Numbered from the stretch's first letter, positions 1-7,835 are shown. The stretch is DNA of 13,018 bases from G020348385 sp964580235 (GCA_964580235.1 CAZOJY010000101.1:1-13018), one strand, 5' to 3'. Notes: a model not told the origin generated them from the letters alone. Numbers and translations are program-made.

Positions 1-9
1 TAATATTTA

Positions 10-2325
10 TTACTTTTGAATTCCATTCCGGGCTTCCTCACCCAACCGTAAGTATTCATCGGATTTGGCGAAATCCCCTATCCTGTTGTACAGGTCTGAC
101 AGAAGGAAGTACCCGAGAGGGAGCTGTTCTTTTTCCAGTTTCAGCTTAAGCCCATTTTTCACCATGGCAATTGCCTCTTCTAATTTCTCTCCTCGATTGA
201 GATAAATTCGAGCCATATAAAAGTAGCTTAATGGAAATTCTGGATTTATCTCAATTGTTTTTTTTAGGAATTCCAATTCTTCCGCTTCTTCCCCTCTGAT
301 CCTGTAAAGACGGGAAAGGTTGTAGCTGGCTCTGAAATTATGGGGGATATTCTCCAGCTCCTTGAGATATTCTGACATCGCCCCGGCCATGTCACCCCGG
401 GCTTCCAAAAGCAGGGCAAAATTGTAGTGAAGGTTTTTGAGTTTCGTATTTAGATCATCCGCTTTCTTCAAATAAGACTCTGCCTTATCCAGGTCATTCT
501 GAATAATATAGATCCCTCCCAGGGCATTATAAGCCGAGGCTGAGGAAGGATTGAGTTCAATACATTTGTCAAAATACTTCTCAGCCTCATCATACTCCTT
601 TTTCAAATTCTTGATGTATCCCAGGCTAAAATAAACCTGAGAATCCATTTGAAGAAGTTCCATTCTGCCCAGGATAAATTCCTCCGCCTCTTCCAATTTT
701 CCCATCTGAACATAGGAATTGGAGATGTTGATCACGGCATTATCGTCATCCGGCTTCATCTCTAGAACTTTTTGAAAAGTATCTATCGCTTTCTCAAACT
801 GCCCTTTCCTTTTGTACAGAATTCCCAGGGAAGAATAGGCATCGATCACCTCTGGGTCCTCTTCGATGATACCCATTATCATGCCGACAGCCCTGTCAAA
901 TTCCCCTTCAAGGCCAAGTTCTCTTGCCTCTGAAAGCCTGTTGAAAATGACGATCTTTTCCTTAGGATCGCCCAACCGCCTTCCTTCCAGCGAAGAGGAG
1001 GCGGCAAATGTACCGATGTATCCAAGAGCCGCCAGCTTTTGCCGGCTTTCTTCATCCATATGGCTGAAATCCAATTCATAAGCATTTTTTCCTGTCTCAT
1101 CGATAAACTCATTGATAAGATTCATCAGCCTGCGGGCCTCCTCAGGCCGGGAATCGACGATATTATTCATTTCACCTGGGTCACCCGTAAGGTCATAAAA
1201 CTCAAGTTTGGGCGCAACAATCAGCTTGAACCTCTCGCTTTGAAAACTCTTCAATTCACTCCATCCGAAATGGAACCGGGGATAATAGGTCTCGGAGTAA
1301 GAAAAACACTCATTTTTGCTTTCTGAAAAAAACAGGGGAAGCAGGCTTTTCCCTTGCACCTGATTAGGAACGGGAACTTGGGCCAGATCAAGAAGCGTAG
1401 GCATTACATCAACCAGAGAAACAACGGAAGAACGGCTGAGTCCATGCAAGTGTTCAAATGGTGTAACAAAAATAAGAGGGACGTGAATCCCGGCCTGATA
1501 GATGAAAAAGCCATGCGATTTCTCTTGATGTTCTCCCAAGTTTTCCCCATGGTCAGAGGTAAAAACAAGAATAGTGTTGTTTACCAGCCCGTTTTCTTCC
1601 AGATAATCCCATAATCTGGCTATTTGAGAATCTGCAAAGGCAATTTCTCCGATATAAGGCTGATTGGGATACATTTCGTCATAAGGAGATGGGGGATCAT
1701 AAGGGCTGTGGGGATCATAAAGATGGATCCAGGTAAAAAACCTCTGTCCTTTATGGGCCTCCAACCAAGGAATGACTTGATCCATAACTTCATTTCCCGG
1801 ACGCTGCACGTGTCCCAAAGAAATGGTTTTGTATTTGCTCAGATCAAAATTATCGAAATAAAAATCAAAACCTTGGTCCAGTCCCCATTTCGAATCCAGC
1901 ACATAAGCCGCCACAAAAGCAGAAGTTTGGTAGCCATTTTGGTGCATGAGTTCGGCAAGAGTATTCATCTCCTGAGGGACTAAAAAACCGCCGTTATCCC
2001 GGACCCCATGAAATATAGGATATGTGCCCGTCAAGAGGGAAGTGTGGGAAGGTAACGTCAGAGGGGTCTGAGAAAAACATTTTTCGAATTTCACCCCTCG
2101 GCTGGCAAACATGTCTATAGTAGGTGTTTTTACTTCTGAAAATCCGTAGCATCCAATCCGGTCGGCTCGCAAAGTATCTATGCTGATGATAATATAATTA
2201 AAATCTTCTGCCTCTTTAAGGCGGGATAATGGGCCTTTCGAAACGAAAAGAAAATAGACAAGAGCCACGAGCAAGATTAGCACAGGAAGGGTAAAATACA
2301 GAATTTTCTTGTGTTGTACCCTCAT
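10..2325 (-). CDS. Membrane-anchored sulfatase/alkaline-phosphatase-fold hydrolase with C-terminal TPR array
   Basis: About 771 aa. Residues 8-28 form one hydrophobic segment followed by a periplasmic domain, so it is probably an inner-membrane-anchored enzyme. Residues 43-390 carry sulfatase-family marks: ISIDTLRADR with metal-ligand Asp50, LYDPHSPY near 203-210, TSDHGENLGEH with Asp258-His259, and KSHG with His271. The usual nucleophile motif C/S-x-P-x-R is replaced by T-L-P-S-H (Thr90 to His94), so no formylglycine can form. A Thr nucleophile is known in phospho-transferring relatives such as LtaS, so a phosphatase or phosphotransferase role is as likely as sulfate ester hydrolysis. About nine TPR units fill roughly 463-765 and may dock partners. 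The start is taken as ATG at 2325; a TTG two codons upstream is also in frame, and neither has a Shine-Dalgarno sequence. The gene begins 12 bp after the arginine decarboxylase stop, so co-transcription is likely. The substrate cannot be told. Confidence 0.88.
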   Translation of the reverse strand: MRVQHKKILYFTLPVLILLVALVYFLFVSKGPLSRLKEAEDFNYIIISIDTLRADRIGCYGFSEVKTPTIDMFASRGVKFEKCFSQTPLTLPSHTSLLTGTYPIFHGVRDNGGFLVPQEMNTLAELMHQNGYQTSAFVAAYVLDSKWGLDQGFDFYFDNFDLSKYKTISLGHVQRPGNEVMDQVIPWLEAHKGQRFFTWIHLYDPHSPYDPPSPYDEMYPNQPYIGEIAFADSQIARLWDYLEENGLVNNTILVFTSDHGENLGEHQEKSHGFFIYQAGIHVPLIFVTPFEHLHGLSRSSVVSLVDVMPTLLDLAQVPVPNQVQGKSLLPLFFSESKNECFSYSETYYPRFHFGWSELKSFQSERFKLIVAPKLEFYDLTGDPGEMNNIVDSRPEEARRLMNLINEFIDETGKNAYELDFSHMDEESRQKLAALGYIGTFAASSSLEGRRLGDPKEKIVIFNRLSEARELGLEGEFDRAVGMIMGIIEEDPEVIDAYSSLGILYKRKGQFEKAIDTFQKVLEMKPDDDNAVINISNSYVQMGKLEEAEEFILGRMELLQMDSQVYFSLGYIKNLKKEYDEAEKYFDKCIELNPSSASAYNALGGIYIIQNDLDKAESYLKKADDLNTKLKNLHYNFALLLEARGDMAGAMSEYLKELENIPHNFRASYNLSRLYRIRGEEAEELEFLKKTIEINPEFPLSYFYMARIYLNRGEKLEEAIAMVKNGLKLKLEKEQLPLGYFLLSDLYNRIGDFAKSDEYLRLGEEARNGIQK

Positions 2326-2337
2326 AATCAAATAATA

Positions 2338-2790
2338 TCACAAATCACAATAAACTGCTGCAACGGTTACATTGGCTACTTCAAGCACTTCATGGGAAAT
2401 GACTTTTTTCTTTATCTCGCCCTTCCACCCGCGTGCTTCCAACATCTCGGTCAGGCCAATTCTTATTTCCTCCTCACAGTCTTCCTGACTGAATTCCCCT
2501 TTTGACTCGATGAACAATCCTCCCTTTTCTGTTTGAACCCATCCTAAACCAGCCGAAATGACAACTCCCGGTTTTTTACAGCCAAAACTGGCCATAACCA
2601 CATACAGTACATCCCCAATACCTTTGGCTAAATGAGTATTGCCGACCTCTTCCACAACAGAGTTTGGAGGGATGACTGAACTTAATGGAATCAAGTTAAG
2701 ATTATGAATACCGGCTTTGAGCAGAGCTCTATCAAAGGCACTGAGCAGAGTCTTTCCTTCACTTTCTCCCCAGACAATGTCTATTTTCAT
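2338..2790 (-). CDS. pdaD: Pyruvoyl-dependent arginine decarboxylase (PvlArgDC)
   Basis: 150 aa, close to the usual length of this small family. These proenzymes cleave themselves at a Ser-Ser bond; the downstream serine becomes an N-terminal pyruvoyl cofactor, and the enzyme converts arginine to agmatine plus CO2 in the cytoplasm, feeding polyamine synthesis. The cleavage region is present as LSSVIPPNS, with Ser37-Ser38 the predicted scissile pair, matching the SSIMPPEAE region of the Methanocaldococcus jannaschii enzyme. The N-terminal part (GESEGKTLLSAFDRALLKAGI) and Glu95 in LFIESKG also match the family pattern, Glu95 sitting where the archaeal enzyme has its active-site Glu. ATG at 2790 is preceded by GGGAG at about 9 nt, supporting this start. 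No other polyamine gene lies in the window. It is followed after 12 bp by the sulfatase-fold/TPR gene. Confidence 0.9.
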   Translation of the reverse strand: MKIDIVWGESEGKTLLSAFDRALLKAGIHNLNLIPLSSVIPPNSVVEEVGNTHLAKGIGDVLYVVMASFGCKKPGVVISAGLGWVQTEKGGLFIESKGEFSQEDCEEEIRIGLTEMLEARGWKGEIKKKVISHEVLEVANVTVAAVYCDL

Positions 2791-3092
2791 GATAGCTCAC
2801 TCCCATTTTCAAGCTTAAGCAAAGAAAAAGTTTAATCATTTTAGGATTTAACTGCAACTCATTTTTGTATATGCATCCCGAGCTAGCATCTCTACTTCTG
2901 TGATTAATTGGACTTTTGGGGACGGTTGAAGCAACCATTGAAGAACCCCACCACCTAATCCGGCCATTACGTTCCATACTTCGAGGGAACCAATAGGGGG
3001 GCATCCCACTATTGTCCGCAAGGATGTGTCGAGTCTGGCTCACCCCGATTGAAATTTGACATCATCTTCGCTTGTATGAGATGTTGTAAAAA
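2791..3092. other. Divergent intergenic region between pdaD (minus) and the MBL-SUMF1 gene (plus)
   Basis: 302 bp that must hold promoters for both neighbours. It contains a TTGACA hexamer at 3056-3061 on the plus strand, but no convincing -10 element lies 16-18 bp downstream of it. An imperfect hairpin (TGGGG 2917-2921 with CCCCA 2946-2950, enclosing GGTTG 2924-2928 with CAACC 2932-2936) and an unassigned minus-strand open frame (2848-3039) are also present. No tRNA, riboswitch or IS end was recognised. Confidence 0.6.
2848..2967 (-). CDS. Possible 39-aa small ORF or remnant of a larger gene
   Basis: A minus-strand frame is open from 3039 back to a TAA at 2848-2850. The first ATG in it is at 2967 and would give 39 aa beginning MAGLGGGVLQWLLQPSPKVQ. 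The composition looks protein-like (glycine-rich, then amphipathic, Val/Leu/Glu-rich), and the frame stays open about 24 codons upstream of the ATG. There is no clear Shine-Dalgarno sequence, I recognise no family, and the same stretch is also open in a second minus-strand frame. It could be a decayed gene end, a true small protein or chance. Confidence 0.15.
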   Translation of the reverse strand: MAGLGGGVLQWLLQPSPKVQLITEVEMLARDAYTKMSCS

Positions 3093-4916
3093 ATGAATAT
3101 GAAGAAACGTTACTTATCCATATCCATTATTTTTATCATTTCTTTATGCTATGGAAAGTTCCAGGAGGACTTGCCGGATCTAAGCAACGTCAAGATCGTT
3201 TCGACTCATGTGGCAGGCAATATCTACATGTTCGAAGCGACGGGAGACGTGGCCGGCAATATCGCGGTTTCCGCAGGTTCTGATGGAGTTCTTCTGGTGG
3301 ATACACAATTCGCTCCCCTATCCAAACTAATCCTTGCAGAACTGAAAAAAATCACGGATGGAAATATCAAGTTCATCATCAACACACACCATCATGCAGA
3401 CCATACCCACGGCAACAGAAATCTGGGAAAATCGGCCATCGTTATTGCCCACAGCAATGCGCAAAAACGTCTTTTGCACATGCCTGAAGATGTTCAACCA
3501 AAAATGACTTTTGATAAAAAGATGTCCCTCTTTTTTAACGGAGAAAAAATAGAGCTCATTCATTTCCCTCATGGCCATACTGACAATGATGTTGTCGTGT
3601 TTTTTACGAAGTCCAATGTTATCCACACGGGCGACTTATGGAATTCTGGAATTTCCAGTTTCCCCACAGTCGACATTGAAGCCGGTGGAAGTGTTATGGG
3701 CATGCTGGAAAACATCGAGGAACTGATCCGCTTCATCCCGAAAGATGCAAAAATCATCCCTGGACATTACGCACTCTCTGACATTGACGATCTCAAATCC
3801 ACGCGGGATATGCTTAAGGAGACGATTGGTTTCGTGATAGAAAAAAAAGCCGGAGGAAAAAGCCTCGAAGAGATCAAAAAAGAAGGCTTTCCCTCCAAAT
3901 ATGACTCTTGGGGAACCGCATACACTAATGCGGAGACTTGGATCGAAAATATTTATCATGGACTGGATCTGGATATCCCGAAAACAATTGCGAAAATTCA
4001 AAAAAACGCAAAACGGATTCACAAAAATGAGAAAGGATTTTGGGAGGCGGAGTTCATCGGCGGTCACATTATGGTCTACATCCCTGCAGGAGAATTTCCG
4101 ATGGGCTCGGATGAAGGACTGCCCAATGAAAAACCTGTTCACAAGGTTTTTCTGGATGGTTACTGGCTGGGGAAGTTCCCTGTGACAGTCGGGCAGTTCA
4201 AGAAATTCGTGGAAGAAACCGGCTATGTGACCGATGCAGAAAAGGGCATGGGCTCATGGCAATTCTGGGAGGGCGATTGGACAGTCAGACTGGATGGGAA
4301 TTGGAAAAACCCCTATTTCGAGCAGGGAGAGGATCATCCTGTGGTTAGCGTAAGCTGGAACGATGCCGTGGCCTACTGCCGCTGGTTATCTCAAAAGACT
4401 GGATTGGATTTCAAATTACCAACGGCAGCCCAATGGGAAAAAGGTGCTCGCGGCACGGATGGCCGCAAATTTCCCTGGGGAAATGAAAAACCTGACGGCA
4501 CCAAAGCCAACTATGCGGATATTCATTATTGGTACAAATACAAAGAAGCTCGGCAGCCGGATAAAAATATAAATGACGGATACACAGAGACCTCACCTGT
4601 GGGTTCTTATCCCAAAGGCTCATCGCCCTATGACCTGCTGGACATGGCAGGGAATGTGTGGGAATGGTGCCATGATGTTTACCAGGATGATTATTACGCT
4701 GTTTCTCCTTACAAAAATCCATCAGGACCTCCTGACACCGGTGAACCGGATCAGGAGCGTGTCAACCGCGGAGGGGGGAGCTGGACTGACAGGTCGGGAC
4801 ACATTACTCCGGAAGGAGGTCATAATCTGCGTTCCGCCGCAAGGACAGGAGATGAGCAGAACAGCAGCGACGACCACATGGGATTCCGGATTTGTTTAGA
4901 TAATATTAAGCGCTAA
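3093..4916 (+). CDS. Secreted MBL-fold metallohydrolase fused to a SUMF1/FGE-like domain
   Basis: 607 aa. Residues 1-22 look like a signal peptide (MNMKKRYLSISIIFIISLCY), so the enzyme is exported. Residues 32-228 are a metallo-beta-lactamase fold with a complete set of likely dinuclear metal ligands: HxHxDH at His99/His101/Asp103/His104, then His162 (HGHTDND), Asp181 (HTGD) and His225 (PGHY). This is consistent with a Zn-dependent hydrolase of unknown substrate. A helical linker (230-315) leads to a SUMF1 domain (about 323-604) with PAGEFPMGS, HPVVSVSWNDAVAYCRWLS, LPTAAQWEKGARG, DMAGNVWEW and a final MGFR. Where true formylglycine-generating enzymes carry two active-site cysteines after R-V-x-R-G-G-S-W, this protein has GGGSWTDRSGH and no Cys, so it is unlikely to make formylglycine; a binding or other C-type-lectin-like role is possible. 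A second in-frame ATG at 3099 is an alternative start. Neither has a clear Shine-Dalgarno sequence. It ends overlapping the convergent receptor gene. Confidence 0.88.
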   Translation: MNMKKRYLSISIIFIISLCYGKFQEDLPDLSNVKIVSTHVAGNIYMFEATGDVAGNIAVSAGSDGVLLVDTQFAPLSKLILAELKKITDGNIKFIINTHHHADHTHGNRNLGKSAIVIAHSNAQKRLLHMPEDVQPKMTFDKKMSLFFNGEKIELIHFPHGHTDNDVVVFFTKSNVIHTGDLWNSGISSFPTVDIEAGGSVMGMLENIEELIRFIPKDAKIIPGHYALSDIDDLKSTRDMLKETIGFVIEKKAGGKSLEEIKKEGFPSKYDSWGTAYTNAETWIENIYHGLDLDIPKTIAKIQKNAKRIHKNEKGFWEAEFIGGHIMVYIPAGEFPMGSDEGLPNEKPVHKVFLDGYWLGKFPVTVGQFKKFVEETGYVTDAEKGMGSWQFWEGDWTVRLDGNWKNPYFEQGEDHPVVSVSWNDAVAYCRWLSQKTGLDFKLPTAAQWEKGARGTDGRKFPWGNEKPDGTKANYADIHYWYKYKEARQPDKNINDGYTETSPVGSYPKGSSPYDLLDMAGNVWEWCHDVYQDDYYAVSPYKNPSGPPDTGEPDQERVNRGGGSWTDRSGHITPEGGHNLRSAARTGDEQNSSDDHMGFRICLDNIKR

Positions 4917-7651
4917 AATTCGAATCGGAATCCTGCTCTGAACTGTCGGGGACCTCGGATCCCCCAAACATACCCGAACGGAAATTCTGACCACGGATCA
5001 ACCGAGGTCTCCTTATCTGTCACAGTATCATCGTTAAGAGCATTAAAGACATCGACCAGAACACTGACGCTGTATTTGTTGCTGATGCGGAAGAATTTTT
5101 CCAGGCGTATATCCAGATTGTGCTGTCCCTTATACTTGTATGTCCCTTTCGGGTCGGCATAGATATAAACGGCATGACTCCAGCTGACCGCGTCGGGATC
5201 GATATCCTCATCAAGCATGATGTTTTTATTGTACCGGCTTCCATCCAGATAGGAGTAATAGAATCCCAAGTTGACATCGATAACGGGGATGTTGTACGAT
5301 CCCATGATCTTCAGCATGTGCCGGGGGTCATGACCTAAGGGACCCTCAGCATTGATCTGGTAGTTCGGATTACTGTACTTGGTGGAAGCACCCAGACTCG
5401 AGGTCCTGTTTTCCGCATATTCTCCCCAGGTGTTATCATCCGAACCTGTGGCCTTTCCGTAAACATAAGAAGCCTGGAGCTGCCACCTGTTGGAATACCG
5501 CTTGTTGAACGTTATCTCGACGCCGGTGTATTTTCTGGATGGAGTAAATCCAACAATGTTCTTGAATGCGGCGCCATAATCTTCGCCCTTTTTGGGATTC
5601 GTGATATAGAAATTGTTATCCCCAGGATTGAGCCGTTCGTATACTGTGTATGTTTTCCCGAAATAAGGATCTGTCCACTGCACGGGCTCCCACTCTCCTG
5701 TGATATTCACTCTGTCCATAAAGTCGTGGTTTGTCCGGTGAATGAACGAGGCCTCGATGGAAATATCTCTGCCCAGTTCTCTTTCGAATCCGATCACATA
5801 CTGGTTCATGTAGGCCATTTTAAGATCAGGATCGACCGTGTATTTGTTCATCCATTCATCCTCGAAATCGAGCATCCATTCTCCATCTTCCCAGAAGTAT
5901 TCAGCATAGGTGCCCTGAGGTTGGAAATGGAGATAAAACATCCCCATGATCCCATGGTAATATTTCCCGTAGTGGGCCTTCAGAGCGGTAGAATGATCGC
6001 CGAACAGATCAAAAGTGAGACCTAATCTCGGAGCGATTCCCAATTTGGGTTTGTACACGGCACCCAGAGGATCAGGAAGATTTCCCCTCACATGGTTAAT
6101 ACGAATACCCGGATTGATCGTCAACCTGTCGCCGATCGTCCAAGAATCCTGAATGAAGGCGGACACTCTGTTGGTTGTGGGTTCAGCCGCATAACCATCG
6201 TAGGTGGCCATGATATAAGGCTCACCATCCAAATCATAGTAGAATCTCCCCCCGGGAAAACCTCGTCTATTGGCCAGGGGAGAAATTTCCAATTCAGCGC
6301 CGAATTTGAAATCATGCGATCCGCCGATAAATTCTTCTGCATGATGGCTGACAGAGGCATTAAACTGGTAGCGTTCCCGTGGGCCTTCCCAGTACTCCCA
6401 GAAGTTCCCGGACAACTCTTCGGTCGCCAGATCGAAATGGGTGGGATTGTCAGATTGGAGCTCGAGATTCATTCTCTGGAAATAACCACCAAACTTGGCC
6501 TCCAGGAATGTCACATCCGAGAAAACATGAAGGAAACTGGCATTCCAGTATGTTTGCCAACGCTGGTCGACAGGGACTGATTCCGGAGCGGTCAAAGGAC
6601 CGGCTTCGATATTGAAAACGGGATCTTTCTCATATCCGAGCCAGCCGGTAAACCTGTTGTTTTGGTCGATCTGCCAGTTCAGTTTACCCAATCCTCTGGC
6701 TTCATACCCATATTCTGTCGGGCCCTCAAAATCTTCGATGTGGACCTTGAAACGCTCGTATTTCCCGCTGATATAATACCAGAGCTTATCCTGGATGATT
6801 GGGCCTCCTATGTTCAAATGAAAACCGTACTCTGAATCCCAGTCTTTTATAATCAAATCCTCGTTATTCCCCCAGTTGGCGCTGTGCCAGTTCTGGTGTT
6901 GCATGAAAAATGTAAAAAGGGTGGACAGGTTGTTGCTTCCGGACTTGGTCACTGTGTTGACAATCGCTCCAGAGAATCCTCCATATTCGGCAGGCGCGCC
7001 GATTCCCATCACTTTCATTTCTTCGATGGAATCAAAATCAAGGGAAACCTCCGCTTCTCCGGCTTCTGGACTGTTAATTTTCACGCCATCGATCATAAAG
7101 TTGTTAGATAAGCTCTGAGAAGATCCATATACCGAGGGATGGGATGAGCCAAACACGCCCGGAGCAAACTTCAGTTGGTTTCTCATGCTGCGGCCGGAAG
7201 GTATTTGTTCAAGGAATTCAATCGGCATCTCTGTCGTTGCTGTTTGGGAGTCCTTAACATCAATTGTGGGAGCAATCCCGACGACTTCAATAGTTTCTGT
7301 CAACGTACCGACCTCAAGCACAAAATCGACCGTCAGAGTCATTTGAACAGACAGCCGTATGTCTTCCCTTTTCTGCGGAGTAAATCCTTGTAACCTGGCT
7401 TCGACCGTATATATTCCGCGGGGAAGAGCAGTGAAACGGTAGCGTCCGCTGTTATTCGTGATGATTGCTCGATCACCGCCGATAAGATCAGGGGATGAGA
7501 GTCTGATCTCAACGCCGGGAAGAACTTCGCTATCAGAACTTGTGACTTTTCCTACAATCGCACCCGTTCCTTCCGACTGCGCCTGCATCAGGGAACAGAG
7601 AAACATCAGCATACAGAACATGGAAAATGAAATTTTTAAAAATCTCTTCAT
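4913..7651 (-). CDS. TonB-dependent outer-membrane receptor with carboxypeptidase-regulatory-like N-domain (Oar-like)
   Basis: 912 aa. Signal peptide 1-24 (probable cut after MQA). Residues 28-113 form a carboxypeptidase-regulatory-like beta-sandwich (GAIVGKVT, GRYRFTALPRGIYTVEARLQGF). ETIEVVG at 119-125 resembles a TonB box. The plug follows at about 126-240 (IPSGRSMRNQLKFAPG, NNFMIDGVKIN, YGGFSGAIVNTVTKSGSN). A beta-barrel with alternating aromatic strands runs from about 245 to the C-terminal Phe (GFRFEF), the expected BAM-recognised end. Such proteins import ligands across the outer membrane using TonB energy; the VTKSGSN-type plug is typical of Oar-like receptors in Acidobacteriota and relatives. 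The ligand cannot be told. The start is fixed by AGGAGG 5 nt upstream. No TonB/ExbBD genes lie in the window. The gene stands 184 bp from its upstream neighbour and probably has its own promoter. Its stop overlaps the convergent MBL gene by 4 bp, leaving no room for a terminator between them. Confidence 0.93.
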   Translation of the reverse strand: MKRFLKISFSMFCMLMFLCSLMQAQSEGTGAIVGKVTSSDSEVLPGVEIRLSSPDLIGGDRAIITNNSGRYRFTALPRGIYTVEARLQGFTPQKREDIRLSVQMTLTVDFVLEVGTLTETIEVVGIAPTIDVKDSQTATTEMPIEFLEQIPSGRSMRNQLKFAPGVFGSSHPSVYGSSQSLSNNFMIDGVKINSPEAGEAEVSLDFDSIEEMKVMGIGAPAEYGGFSGAIVNTVTKSGSNNLSTLFTFFMQHQNWHSANWGNNEDLIIKDWDSEYGFHLNIGGPIIQDKLWYYISGKYERFKVHIEDFEGPTEYGYEARGLGKLNWQIDQNNRFTGWLGYEKDPVFNIEAGPLTAPESVPVDQRWQTYWNASFLHVFSDVTFLEAKFGGYFQRMNLELQSDNPTHFDLATEELSGNFWEYWEGPRERYQFNASVSHHAEEFIGGSHDFKFGAELEISPLANRRGFPGGRFYYDLDGEPYIMATYDGYAAEPTTNRVSAFIQDSWTIGDRLTINPGIRINHVRGNLPDPLGAVYKPKLGIAPRLGLTFDLFGDHSTALKAHYGKYYHGIMGMFYLHFQPQGTYAEYFWEDGEWMLDFEDEWMNKYTVDPDLKMAYMNQYVIGFERELGRDISIEASFIHRTNHDFMDRVNITGEWEPVQWTDPYFGKTYTVYERLNPGDNNFYITNPKKGEDYGAAFKNIVGFTPSRKYTGVEITFNKRYSNRWQLQASYVYGKATGSDDNTWGEYAENRTSSLGASTKYSNPNYQINAEGPLGHDPRHMLKIMGSYNIPVIDVNLGFYYSYLDGSRYNKNIMLDEDIDPDAVSWSHAVYIYADPKGTYKYKGQHNLDIRLEKFFRISNKYSVSVLVDVFNALNDDTVTDKETSVDPWSEFPFGYVWGIRGPRQFRAGFRFEF

Positions 7652-7656
7652 TTTTG

Positions 7657-7662
7657 CCTCCT
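7657..7662 (-). promoter_or_regulatory. Shine-Dalgarno of the TonB receptor gene
   Basis: AGGAGG on the minus strand with a 5-nt spacer to ATG at 7651. It is the strongest ribosome binding site in the window and fixes the receptor start; several neighbours (GWxTD gene, MBL gene, sulfatase-fold gene) have none. Confidence 0.8.
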
Positions 7663-7747
7663 TTCAGATTTGATTTTGACTGAATATATTTAAACCAATC
7701 CTCTCCCCAAAGGCATTTCCTCTCATGCTGAAATACACGTAAAGAGA

Positions 7748-7774
7748 TTTATATATTTCAAAGCAAAAAGTCAA
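7748..7774 (-). promoter_or_regulatory. Candidate sigma70-type promoter for the TonB receptor gene
   Basis: On the minus strand, TTGACT (7769-7774) is followed after 15 bp by TATAAA (7748-7753). The hexamers are good but the spacer is shorter than the usual 16-18 bp. It would give a leader of roughly 90 nt before ATG 7651. It lies in the only sizeable gap between the receptor and the upstream gene. Confidence 0.35.
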
Positions 7775-7775
7775 G

Positions 7776-7790
7776 TAATTATGATAATTA
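7776..7790. promoter_or_regulatory. Perfect 15-bp palindrome, candidate operator of the TonB receptor gene
   Basis: TAATTATGATAATTA has 7-bp arms around one central base, and it ends one base upstream of the -35-like hexamer TTGACT. The 7-1-7 geometry and A/T content resemble sites of Fur-superfamily regulators (Fur, Zur, PerR), which often control TonB receptors, but the bases do not match a classic Fur box well. It does not match the usual Lrp consensus. Chance in AT-rich DNA is possible. Confidence 0.35.
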
Positions 7791-7835
7791 GGTGTATTTT
7801 GGCACCCAATTGTGAAATTCTGTTATTCTATGTCA

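Noticed and set aside
1624..1983. 119-codon plus-strand ORF inside the sulfatase-fold gene
   Set aside because: It is antisense to conserved catalytic sequence and has no recognisable motif; it is a shadow frame.
2810..2862. Promoter for pdaD (minus-strand TTGCAG, 17 bp, TAAACT)
   Set aside because: The spacing is right but both hexamers match consensus poorly in AT-rich DNA.
2759..3043. 94-codon minus-strand ORF overlapping the start of pdaD
   Set aside because: It overlaps the well-supported pdaD start in another frame, its composition is unlike a folded protein (Arg, Ser, Pro and Trp scattered), and no family is recognisable.
3056..3084. TTGACA as -35 of a promoter for the MBL-SUMF1 gene
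   Set aside because: The hexamer is perfect but the sequence 16-18 bp downstream (near AGATGT) is not a -10; TATGAG lies only 13 bp away. Left as an observation only.
6092..6580. 162-codon plus-strand ORF inside the TonB receptor gene
   Set aside because: It is antisense to clear beta-barrel coding sequence, with no Shine-Dalgarno sequence and no family features.
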